A program made the position numbers and the translations under genes. This document shows, piece after piece, positions 55,201 to 62,696 of a stretch of 64,000 nucleotides of DNA. Under the pieces are notes generated by a model. It was not told the DNA's origin. It searched no databases and saw only the letters and a program-made list of their open reading frames with translations. The stretch comes from Ignavibacteriales bacterium. GTDB taxonomy: Bacteria > Bacteroidota > Ignavibacteria > UBA10030 > SZUA-254. Position 1 is the first letter of the stretch. Every line of letters starts with the position of its first letter. Where the stretch lies: assembly GCA_016214905.1 (NCBI GenBank), contig JACRMQ010000006.1:414411-478410 (forward strand), read 5' to 3'.

Positions 55201-55915
55201 ATACACCTTCGCTTGTTGCAGCAAAAATTGTGTTGGGATTGAGAGGATTAATAACAATCTTTTGAACAGCGGTTATTTCTGGGAATATCCAAGTTAATCC
55301 TGTTTGGTTCCAAGAGATTCCTGCATCGGTTGATTTTAAAATTCCCATACCGTAAGATGCACGAGCGCCGGGAGTTCCAATTAAAGGACGGAAGTACAAA
55401 CTTATTTCACCGGTTCCAATAAACATTACATCAGGATTTAAAGGATTTAATGCTACTGCACTAACTGATAATGTGTTAAAACCTGTATTGATATAACTCC
55501 AAGCACCCGAGCCGATGCCACCCTGTGTCGATTTCCAAAGTCCTCCGCTTGCAGAACCAGCCCAAATTATATTTGAATTTCGCGGATCGATTGCAAGAGC
55601 GAGAATTCTTCCACCGATGTTATATGGACCCAATGCCTTCCATGGCTCTATACTATTTACCGATCGCGGTGATAATTTATTAAGTTGCCTAAATTGTTGA
55701 ATTTGCTGAACGCCTTTTTGAAAAGCTTTTTGAGGAATCATCTCTCCGGGTAATGCGCGTTGAGCATACCACCATTCAAAACTTTTCATCGCACCGGTAA
55801 ATCCGGATTTTTCATTATGCTCAAGTGGGCACTGCTTCTCTTCTTTTACAATCTCAACGAACGGAAGAATGAAAAAGCTTAAGGTTATTAAGAATTGAAT
55901 AATTCTTTTAGGCAT
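52247..55915 (-). CDS. Large secreted BNR/sortilin-like beta-propeller protein with type IX sorting domain
   Basis: A 1222-residue exported protein: signal peptide (first ~22 residues), then about 750 residues of VPS10/BNR-like propeller repeats with the S-T-D-[GN]-G-x-x-W pattern (STDNGNSWSLKS, TTNGGSSWFQLT, SSDDGVTWEEYN). A middle beta-sandwich region (PNSGEIFAGG, then DxSGLLIDSSD) follows. The last ~85 residues are a type IX C-terminal sorting domain: NYPNPFNPITNIKYQISK, NIYDILGKEVTTLVN, PGEYPVSWNAEGLPSGIYF and final KKMLLIR. The FNPxTxI form is typical of Ignavibacteria and relatives. Probably cell-surface or secreted; ligand or substrate unknown. Confidence 0.92.
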   Translation of the reverse strand: MPKRIIQFLITLSFFILPFVEIVKEEKQCPLEHNEKSGFTGAMKSFEWWYAQRALPGEMIPQKAFQKGVQQIQQFRQLNKLSPRSVNSIEPWKALGPYNIGGRILALAIDPRNSNIIWAGSASGGLWKSTQGGIGSGAWSYINTGFNTLSVSAVALNPLNPDVMFIGTGEISLYFRPLIGTPGARASYGMGILKSTDAGISWNQTGLTWIFPEITAVQKIVINPLNPNTIFAATSEGVFKSVNAGSSWIRSDTILMAMDLVMSPADTNHLIVSHGNLNSSPNPGLYKTTNGGSSWFQLTNGLPAVNFGRTSLSYAPSNSSIIYAGISNASTGSILGLYKSTDNGNSWSLKSTVNFVGSQGWYDNVISVHPNNPDSIYCAGLDIYLSTNGGGMLSNISTYVVHVDHHAIAFDPFNPRVVYYGTDGGIFKTSDGGASFLSCNYGLQTTQFYPGFANSPQDSNIAIGGLQDNGTLKYWGSPYWFDIFYNDGGWCGIDPTDKNIMYFEYQYLNLYKSTQGGSAAFPIVNGLAYGSNNANFIAPFIIAPSSPNILYAGSRNVYKTVNAGTNWFASNGQATLNGTNIACIGVSPVNADYVIAGTGTGALGATPRFEIFSSSNGGSAWTNVTKRLNGTDSLPNRYPTDIEFDPSDNCTAYLTYSGYGTPHIFKTTDLGIVWKNISGNLPDIPHQAIFVDPEAPENLYVGTDLGVFHSSDDGVTWEEYNDGMPPAMVLDLTISKANNKLRASTFGNGVYERSMIRQPKLSLTYPNSGEIFAGGFAESITWKQRFLEQVKLEFSSNNGINWTLIADNIPAQQQSFSWTPPDTSTTEALIRIVDMDSGLLIDSSDMPFSIIINPDYFKGWNLVSLNLSVADPRAETVFPTAVSKPFSFNNSYVLSDSLFNGLGYWIKFSEPQFVSITGDSILSDTIDLKVGWNLIGSISRNVPITDIQQIPDSIVTSRYYGYKSSYSATDTLKPRYGYWVKSKSEGKLILSASSLSNFKSSTSEDFSGWNRLTISDNLNNSQTLYFGSHETVRSINMYDLPPLPPDGLFDVRFGSQRNIEIIPSNFFSRISLPIEIQSNSNSLKMDWNIFDETSVYSLAISDRQEVEITGNGYTSISYSISHISLKIDRNNPVAPLSFQLEQNYPNPFNPITNIKYQISKIEFVTLNIYDILGKEVTTLVNEVKQPGEYPVSWNAEGLPSGIYFCIISAGKYVDIKKMLLIR

Positions 55916-56050
55916 TTGAGTTTTCTTGTTGAATCAATCTAACTCAATATATTCCTTCGCGAAGCAAAAGTCAATATCATTATTTTGTAAAATTCATCAA
56001 ATTTTGCTACTTTCCAATAGAAATTTTGTACAAATTTATGGAATAGATAG

Positions 56051-56338
56051 ATGGCAGGAGCCAATCCATTAGTAGAACACGAAGAATTAAAAGGTATTGA
56101 AGAAGAAATTCAGCCACCGGCGAAGGTTGTTTTATTCAATGATGAGGTTCATACATTCGACGAGGTCATAGTTCAGATAATGCGTGCAACAGGTTGCGAT
56201 TTATCAAAGGCGGAAGCGTTAACCTGGGAAGTGCATAATTCTGGTAAAGCCATAGTGTTTGTTGGAGAATTATTGAAGTGCACTCAAGTAAGTTCAATAC
56301 TTGAAGAGATCGAATTGATGACGCAAATAGAACTATGA
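56051..56338 (+). CDS. clpS: ATP-dependent Clp protease adaptor ClpS
   Basis: A 95-residue N-end-rule adaptor that feeds substrates to ClpAP/ClpCP. The core is [24 protein letters not shown] with the N-degron pocket ([10 protein letters not shown]) and [21 protein letters not shown]. The usual K-T-x-P-P-x motif before it is represented by PPAKV. Confidence 0.9.
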   Translation: MAGANPLVEHEELKGIEEEIQPPAKVVLFNDEVHTFDEVIVQIMRATGCDLSKAEALTWEVHNSGKAIVFVGELLKCTQVSSILEEIELMTQIEL

Positions 56339-56360
56339 TGGATATTTTTGAATATTGTTT

Positions 56361-56386
56361 ATCCCGCTTCAGCGGGATTTGTTATT
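56361..56386 (+). terminator. Terminator after clpS
   Basis: ATCCCGC (56361-56367), loop TTCA, GCGGGAT (56372-56378), then TTGTTATTAT. Short but GC-rich stem in the clpS-alaS gap. Confidence 0.7.
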
Positions 56387-56432
56387 ATAGCATGATAATT
56401 TATCGGGATTGATGAAGAAAGAAATAATATAG

Positions 56433-59201
56433 ATGACATCAAAAGAAATAAGAAATAGTTTTATAAAATATTTTGAAGAACGTGGACATAAAATTGTTTT
56501 AAGTGCTCCGGTTATTCCTCACGACGATCCGACGTTGTTATTCACAAATGCCGGAATGAATCAATTCAAAGATGTATTCCTCGGAACAGGAAAAAGAGAA
56601 TATAACCGTGCAGCTGATACTCAGAAGTGCATCCGTGTAAGCGGAAAGCATAATGATCTTGAAGAAGTTGGAAGAGATACATATCATCATACATTTTTTG
56701 AAATGCTGGGTAACTGGTCATTTGGTGATTATTATAAAAAGGAAGCCATTGAGTGGGCGTGGGATTTATTGACAAGAGTTTGGGGATTGGATAAAAAACG
56801 ATTATACGCAACTGTCTATGAATCAGACGATGAAGCTGAAGAGTTATGGAAGAAAGTCACCGATATCGATCCATCGCATGTTTTGCGATTCGGCAGGAAA
56901 GATAATTTTTGGGAGATGGGTGAGACTGGTCCTTGCGGGCCATGTTCGGAAGTTCATATTGACTTGACAGATGATTATTCAGGCGGGAAACTCGTCAATG
57001 CCGGCGATGCGCGAGTGATGGAAATATGGAATCTTGTTTTCATGCAATACAATCGTGATGATAAGGGAACGCTTACTCCACTTCCGGCAAAGCATGTTGA
57101 TACAGGTATGGGTTTTGAAAGAATTTGTGCCGTGATGCAGGGAAAGAAATCTAATTACGACACTGATGTTTTCATGCCGATCATAAACCGGATTTCCGAG
57201 ATTGCAGGTCAGCCATACAAAGCACAGCTTAACAATCCGCTCGATATCGCCATGCGCGTTGTGGCTGATCACGCTCGCATGCTTTCGTTTTCAATTGCCG
57301 ACGGTGGAATTCCTTCCAACGAAGGACGTGGTTATGTTATGCGTCGCATACTCCGCCGCGGTGCCCGATTCGGTCGGACACTCGGATTGCACGAGCCGTT
57401 TATTTACAAAGTTGTAGAAGCAGTTGTAAAATCGATGGGAGAACAATTCCCTGAAATAAAAGAAAAGCAAAATCATATTGAACGAGTAATAAAGGGTGAA
57501 GAGGAAAGTTTTAATCAAACGCTCGACCGTGGGTTGGAAATATTTGAGAGAGTAATTATAGAGATTGGTCACTCTAAAACATTTCCGGGTGAAGATGCTT
57601 TTAAGTTATATGACACATTTGGTTTCCCGCTTGACTTGACAGAGATGATGGCGTCTGAAAAAGGATTAAAAGTAGACATCGGAATGTTCACTGAGTTGAT
57701 GGAGGAACAAAGATCTCGAGCAAGATTAGCGAAAACTATAGACGAAGTATCTCATGAGAGATATTTTGCTACAGATAAAAAATCAAAATTTGTCGGTTAT
57801 GACAAAATGGAAACAAATGCGACGGTATTAGAGATAAAACCTGCTCAAGAGGGAAAAATTCATACGTTAGATTATCTTATCCTTGATGAAACTCCTTTTT
57901 ATACAGAATCCGGCGGTCAAGTAGGTGATATAGGCTATATTGAGTTCCCAGATAAGAAAAAGAAAACAATAATACGGAAAGTGTTCAAAGTAGGTGATGC
58001 GATTGTGCACGAAATAGGACGAAGCGATGGTGTGTTACCAGGGATGAAAGCCCGTATATGGTTAGATGATACCGCCAGACCACATACTATGCGTAATCAC
58101 ACCGCAACACATCTTCTGCACGAAGCTTTGCGATTAGTACTTGGTGATCACCTTCAACAGCAGGGTTCACTTGTAGAACCGAAGCGATTGCGTTTCGACT
58201 TTAATCATTTTGAAAAAATCTCTCCGGATCAAATTCGAAAGATCGAAGAAATCGTCAATGAAAAAATTGAACAAGCGCTTCCCGTTACAGCACTCAACGA
58301 TCCGAATGAATGGCTGACAATCGAAGAAGCAAAGCGTCAATTTCCAAAGTTAAAAATGTTCTTTGGAGAAAAGTACGGTGATAAAGTTCGCGTTGTAGCT
58401 GTAGATGATTTTTGTGCCGAGCTTTGCGGCGGTACGCATGTTAAGAACACAAAAGATATACAATTATTCAAGATTGTTTCAGAGGCAAGCATTGCGAGCG
58501 GAATTCGAAGGATTGAGGCGGTTACGGGTGATGGATTGAAAATTTATTTACAGGAACGTCTTGATAAAATAGGAGAGATGAACGCTCATATAGAAAAAAT
58601 GATTATCGAAAAAGAAGAACTTGAAAAGCAGCTTGGACAGTTTACAAATCTAGAATCCACTGCACGACCATTGCTCGGAGAGATTTCTCTTCCTGAAATA
58701 ATCACTTCAAAGGTTATCGATGAAGTTGAAGGAACAATCAAAGAGCGAGAAGAGACGATTGAAGTAGTTTCGAAGTCAACCATCGATCTGAAAAAGGAAC
58801 TTAGCAAATATCGTGTAAAAGAGGTATCTTCAGGAATCGATTCTATGATTGCTGGTGCTGAGCTAATTGACAACATCAGGATTGTTGTTCAAAAAGTGAA
58901 AGTTCAGAGTGTAGAAGAATTGCAAAGCTTAGGTGATGCGCTGCGTTCAAAACTCGGTTCAGGAATTGGATTGGTAGCAACCGTGATGAACGAGAAAATA
59001 TCTTTAGTGTGCGTTGTAACAGATGATCTAATCAAGGATAAAAAATTGCAAGCAGGCAAGATTGTCGGTGATGTAGCAAAACTCGTTGGCGGCGGCGGCG
59101 GCGGTCGTCCGCATCTTGCAACCGCAGGCGGGAAAGATGTTTCTAAATTAGATGAAGCACTTAGTCAAGTTAGTACGATTGTCAAGAATTATTTGAAATA
59201 A
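56433..59201 (+). CDS. alaS: Alanyl-tRNA synthetase
   Basis: Class II synthetase of 922 residues. Catalytic domain: FFEERGHKIVLSAPVIPHDDPTLLFTNAGMNQF at the start and GMGFERICAV. Editing domain: RNHTATHLLHEALR and FCAELCGGTHVKNT. The C-terminal DHHA1 domain ends with a six-glycine run before RPHLATAGGKD. Length is slightly above the usual 870-880. Confidence 0.97.
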   Translation: MTSKEIRNSFIKYFEERGHKIVLSAPVIPHDDPTLLFTNAGMNQFKDVFLGTGKREYNRAADTQKCIRVSGKHNDLEEVGRDTYHHTFFEMLGNWSFGDYYKKEAIEWAWDLLTRVWGLDKKRLYATVYESDDEAEELWKKVTDIDPSHVLRFGRKDNFWEMGETGPCGPCSEVHIDLTDDYSGGKLVNAGDARVMEIWNLVFMQYNRDDKGTLTPLPAKHVDTGMGFERICAVMQGKKSNYDTDVFMPIINRISEIAGQPYKAQLNNPLDIAMRVVADHARMLSFSIADGGIPSNEGRGYVMRRILRRGARFGRTLGLHEPFIYKVVEAVVKSMGEQFPEIKEKQNHIERVIKGEEESFNQTLDRGLEIFERVIIEIGHSKTFPGEDAFKLYDTFGFPLDLTEMMASEKGLKVDIGMFTELMEEQRSRARLAKTIDEVSHERYFATDKKSKFVGYDKMETNATVLEIKPAQEGKIHTLDYLILDETPFYTESGGQVGDIGYIEFPDKKKKTIIRKVFKVGDAIVHEIGRSDGVLPGMKARIWLDDTARPHTMRNHTATHLLHEALRLVLGDHLQQQGSLVEPKRLRFDFNHFEKISPDQIRKIEEIVNEKIEQALPVTALNDPNEWLTIEEAKRQFPKLKMFFGEKYGDKVRVVAVDDFCAELCGGTHVKNTKDIQLFKIVSEASIASGIRRIEAVTGDGLKIYLQERLDKIGEMNAHIEKMIIEKEELEKQLGQFTNLESTARPLLGEISLPEIITSKVIDEVEGTIKEREETIEVVSKSTIDLKKELSKYRVKEVSSGIDSMIAGAELIDNIRIVVQKVKVQSVEELQSLGDALRSKLGSGIGLVATVMNEKISLVCVVTDDLIKDKKLQAGKIVGDVAKLVGGGGGGRPHLATAGGKDVSKLDEALSQVSTIVKNYLK

Positions 59202-59292
59202 ATGTCATTGGTCATTCGTTATTCGTCATTTGTTGTGCGTAAATATTAGCAAACGTATTTTTTTACTTTTTCATTTTTAATTTTTAATTAAT

Positions 59293-59895
59293 ATGGCACA
59301 TTTACCTTTAACACTCTTGCATCGACAGAAATATGTTCAGGATCAACTGAATGAGAGTGCTGAAACGAAAAAGAAAATCTTCGATTCTTGCACAGGGGAG
59401 ATCCTAAAAGCCGTCGATATAATCATGAAAGCATTCAACGATAAGAAGAAACTACTTATCTGTGGAAACGGCGGTAGTGCGGCAGATGCTCAGCACATAG
59501 CAACCGAGTTTGTCATTCGTATGACGAAGGCAAATCGACCTGCATTGCCCGCAATAGCTTTAACAACCGATACATCGATGTTGACAGCAGGTGGTAACGA
59601 TATCGGATTCGAGAATGTTTTTGCTCGCCAGGTTGAAGCTCTTGGGAATAAAGGCGATGTTTTGCTTGCAATCAGTACAAGCGGGAAATCTGTAAATGTA
59701 AATCTCGCAATTGCAGAGGCAAAAAGACGCGGTATGACGGTTATTGGATTGCTTGGAAAAGATGGAGGTTCATCAAAAGAGATAGTGGATGTATCCATCA
59801 TTATTCCCTCGAACGATACACAGCGAATACAAGAAGGGCATATTACAACTGCTCATATCATTTGTGGGATCATCGAAAACGAAATGTTTGGTTGA
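59293..59895 (+). CDS. gmhA: Phosphoheptose isomerase (SIS domain)
   Basis: Converts sedoheptulose 7-phosphate to D-glycero-D-manno-heptose 7-phosphate for lipopolysaccharide core. The SIS motifs ICGNGGSAADAQHIATEFV and ISTSGKSVNVNLAI are clear, and EGHITTAHIICGIIE gives the C-terminal His. It indicates a heptose-containing outer membrane. The ~90 bases upstream contain a low-complexity TCATTnGTCATTCGTTATTCGTCATT stretch. Confidence 0.93.
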   Translation: MAHLPLTLLHRQKYVQDQLNESAETKKKIFDSCTGEILKAVDIIMKAFNDKKKLLICGNGGSAADAQHIATEFVIRMTKANRPALPAIALTTDTSMLTAGGNDIGFENVFARQVEALGNKGDVLLAISTSGKSVNVNLAIAEAKRRGMTVIGLLGKDGGSSKEIVDVSIIIPSNDTQRIQEGHITTAHIICGIIENEMFG

Positions 59896-59936
59896 AGTGA
59901 ATTTCAGAACAATGTAATAATAGGAAGGGATAATTT

Positions 59937-60251
59937 ATGGAAAACGACTTATTAAAGGAAATTCTTGCTGAGATAAAGGGACTAAGGAAAGATACTAACG
60001 AAAAATTAAATCAAACCAATGAGAGGATCGACCAAACTAACTTAAGGTTAGTTCAAACTAATAAGGAACTGGCAGGGCTTCGTGAATCAGTAATAGTATT
60101 GCAGGGAGGTGTAAGTGATTTACGATATGAAATGCAAGGGGTCAAGCAAATATTAGGTGATAAAGTTATATGGCAAAACGATAACATCATTCTGCAAACA
60201 CGGGAAGGGCAAGCAATTTACGGAGTGATAAAACACGCCTCTAAAGAATAG
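59937..60251 (+). CDS. Small coiled-coil protein
   Basis: A 104-residue protein starting 42 bases after gmhA with GGAAGGGA upstream. Residues 10-75 are a predicted coiled coil with internal repeats (KLNQTNERIDQTNLRLVQTN). The last part (IILQTREGQAIYGVIKHA) is globular. It has no cysteines and no signal peptide. Not recognised; the setting between gmhA and a sugar transferase suggests an envelope-polysaccharide link. Confidence 0.7.
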   Translation: MENDLLKEILAEIKGLRKDTNEKLNQTNERIDQTNLRLVQTNKELAGLRESVIVLQGGVSDLRYEMQGVKQILGDKVIWQNDNIILQTREGQAIYGVIKHASKE

Positions 60252-60264
60252 AAGAACCTTCTTG

Positions 60265-61671
60265 ATGCCAAATCCCCGACGAAATGATTTTTTAATTCCG
60301 ACTCTTGCTGTAATATTCGACAGCATAGCAATCGAGCTTGCGTTTCTTTTTTCATACTGGTTAAGGTTTAATACTTCGCTTTTAAATTTCCTTCCACTAA
60401 CCGAAGATAAACCGCCGCTGATGGCATACATCTACGGCTCATTCGTTATAATCCCGATCTGGCTTTTGATTTTTAACTCAAATAAAATGTACGGTGCCCG
60501 ACGGAATGTTGCTTTAACCGATGAATTTATTTCAATAATTAAACTGATATCTGTTGCAATGCTCGTTGTTATGAGCGCCGCCTTTTTCTACCGGGCTTTT
60601 TCTTATTCACGTGTTGTGTTTTTCTTTTTATGGATAAATTCTATCGTTATGATATTCACCGGCAGAATTGTTCTCTTCAGGATTGAGAAGTTTATTTATT
60701 CAAAAGGGAGGGAGCTTAGAAACGCAATCATAATCGGCTCCAATGAAACTGCAGTAAGAATATTTGCCCAACTTTCAACTCACCCTCTTTTAGGATATAG
60801 ATTTTTGGGTTATATCGCTGGTCAACCTGTGACTATTCAACCTTTATCATCATCAAATTATCTTGGTAATTTTTCTGATGTTCAGGAAATCCTTACACGC
60901 GAACGAATTGAACTTGCGCTAATTGCATTGAATTATGATGAGCATCCTAAACTTATGAAACTTGTGCAGGATTGTGAAGGTGTTAACACCGAATTAATGC
61001 TTGTCCCTGATTTATTAGAGGTGATGACCTCCGGTATGAAAATTAAGGAAATCGATGGAATACCGTTCATCAAAATAAAAGGCGTTCCTATGACGACATG
61101 GGGAAGGATCGTCAAACGAGTATTCGATTTTTTTATTTCCACTTTTTTATTGATTCTTTTATCATGGCTATTCTTGTTGATAGCAATAGTTATCAAGTTA
61201 AATTCGAAAGGGAAGATCTTTTTTGTTCAAGAGCGGGTTGGATTGGACGGGAGATCATTTCGAATGATGAAATTCAGAACAATGAAGGTTGGAGCCGAAA
61301 TGTTCGATAACGAATCAGGGCTTGGAGTTGATAATGATCCACGGCAAACCTCTGTCGGAAAGATTTTGCGGAAGTTAAGCTTGGATGAATTTCCTCAGTT
61401 GATAAATGTTTTCAAAGGAGAAATGAGTTTGGTTGGACCGCGCCCAGAAAGACCATATTATGTTCAACAATTTAAATCGCTAATTCCCAAATATCTCGAT
61501 CGCCATCGTGTTAAAACCGGAATGACCGGATGGGCACAGGTGAATGGTTTGAGAGGAAATACTTCACTTGAGGAAAGAATTAAATATGATATTTATTATA
61601 TTGAAAATTGGTCGATAGGATTTGACGTTAAAATATTATTCAAAACTATAAAGGCGGTTTTTTATTCATGA
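60265..61671 (+). CDS. Polyprenyl-phosphate sugar-1-phosphate transferase (WbaP/WcaJ-like)
   Basis: A 468-residue enzyme that starts repeat-unit synthesis of a surface polysaccharide by loading the first sugar phosphate on undecaprenyl phosphate. The N-terminal part has four membrane helices and a CoA-binding-like domain (AIIIGSNETAVRIFAQL). The C-terminal catalytic domain has one helix then VQERVGLDGRSFRMMKFRTM, LSLDEFPQLINVFKGEMSLVGPRPE and HRVKTGMTGWAQVNGLRG. I start at ATG 60265; a TTG one codon earlier also fits. Sugar specificity is unknown. Confidence 0.92.
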   Translation: MPNPRRNDFLIPTLAVIFDSIAIELAFLFSYWLRFNTSLLNFLPLTEDKPPLMAYIYGSFVIIPIWLLIFNSNKMYGARRNVALTDEFISIIKLISVAMLVVMSAAFFYRAFSYSRVVFFFLWINSIVMIFTGRIVLFRIEKFIYSKGRELRNAIIIGSNETAVRIFAQLSTHPLLGYRFLGYIAGQPVTIQPLSSSNYLGNFSDVQEILTRERIELALIALNYDEHPKLMKLVQDCEGVNTELMLVPDLLEVMTSGMKIKEIDGIPFIKIKGVPMTTWGRIVKRVFDFFISTFLLILLSWLFLLIAIVIKLNSKGKIFFVQERVGLDGRSFRMMKFRTMKVGAEMFDNESGLGVDNDPRQTSVGKILRKLSLDEFPQLINVFKGEMSLVGPRPERPYYVQQFKSLIPKYLDRHRVKTGMTGWAQVNGLRGNTSLEERIKYDIYYIENWSIGFDVKILFKTIKAVFYS

Positions 61672-61739
61672 AGATGTCATTTGTTTCAAAATATATTCAC
61701 TACCCAAAACTCACCACTCACTATTAACAAATTAACAAA

Positions 61740-62033
61740 ATGATTACGCTATTTATTTTTTATGTACACGTAATTGCCGCAGTTGTAATCTATACAAAAC
61801 GCTGGCAGGAAGAAAGCTGGAAGGATGGATTATTGGGTGTTGGATTTCTCGCACTCATATTTTCTGTCGGGTGGTCTATTTCAACTTTCATATTAAAATT
61901 ATTCATGGACGAAAGGGGATTCGGTGTCTTGCTTGATAGAGATGCGTTATCGTTAGTATTGTTACTGGTTATGGAGGCGATTTTCTTCTCCTACCAGATG
62001 AGAAGAAAGAAGAAAAAAATGCAAACAGTGTGA
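61740..62033 (+). CDS. Small integral membrane protein
   Basis: A 97-residue protein with three hydrophobic segments (about 3-20, 30-54 and 68-86) and a strongly basic tail (MRRKKKKM). The start has no clear ribosome site. It lies downstream of the sugar transferase and may belong to the same operon. Not recognised. Confidence 0.65.
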   Translation: MITLFIFYVHVIAAVVIYTKRWQEESWKDGLLGVGFLALIFSVGWSISTFILKLFMDERGFGVLLDRDALSLVLLLVMEAIFFSYQMRRKKKKMQTV

Positions 62034-62188
62034 AGTCGCACATCCAACAATTTGAATGGCCTTAGAAGGAAAGATTTACAAAAGAGACATAAAGGAGAAC
62101 CACAGCACCTGCCGCAGAACACGATCAATTATTCCTGAGTGATTATTATTTTAAGTCAACTTGTTAATAATTTTCAAAAGCAATATTC

Positions 62189-62527
62189 TTAACCATGTTT
62201 ACAGCATTCATCCAAATTATCATACGCATCGGGATCGCGCTTCTTATCATTTGCATCATAACCAGCTCTTGTCAACGTAATTTCAATCGTTTGAAGATTA
62301 GTTTGAGTCGGAACGAATTTGACCTCGATATTTTTCTTTTCAAGATCAACATTGACTTCCTTGACACCCTCAAGAGCATAGATAGCATTTTTAATATTAT
62401 CCTCACAATGCGAACAGCCAATACCTGAAGAATGAATCATTACTGTCTCAAGTTGAGCTTGCTTAACGCAATTGAACGACAAAAAAACAAGTAAGATGAT
62501 AGGAAGAATTAAAAGTCGTTTAAGCAT
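62189..62527 (-). CDS. Heavy-metal-associated (HMA) domain lipoprotein
   Basis: A 112-residue periplasmic protein: signal peptide with lipobox (VFLSFNC), then one HMA fold with the metal-binding GIGCSHCEDNIKNAI and the terminal ECCKHG. It would bind copper or a similar ion outside the cytoplasm. No P-type ATPase or efflux gene is adjacent. The 155 bases upstream on the plus strand (62034-62188) show no gene. Confidence 0.85.
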   Translation of the reverse strand: MLKRLLILPIILLVFLSFNCVKQAQLETVMIHSSGIGCSHCEDNIKNAIYALEGVKEVNVDLEKKNIEVKFVPTQTNLQTIEITLTRAGYDANDKKRDPDAYDNLDECCKHG

Positions 62528-62696
62528 ACAATTCCTTTTAAAATATTATTTATGATTTGTTCAGCTTGTGCATCGGTTCAGCCGAATGTTAATAAATAAT
62601 AATATGAAAATATTCCCCAAATTGCTATATTTACAAATCATTTCAACGTTCTAATTGAATTCAAGTCATTTTTCAAAGAATTAAGAAAGTAATCCC

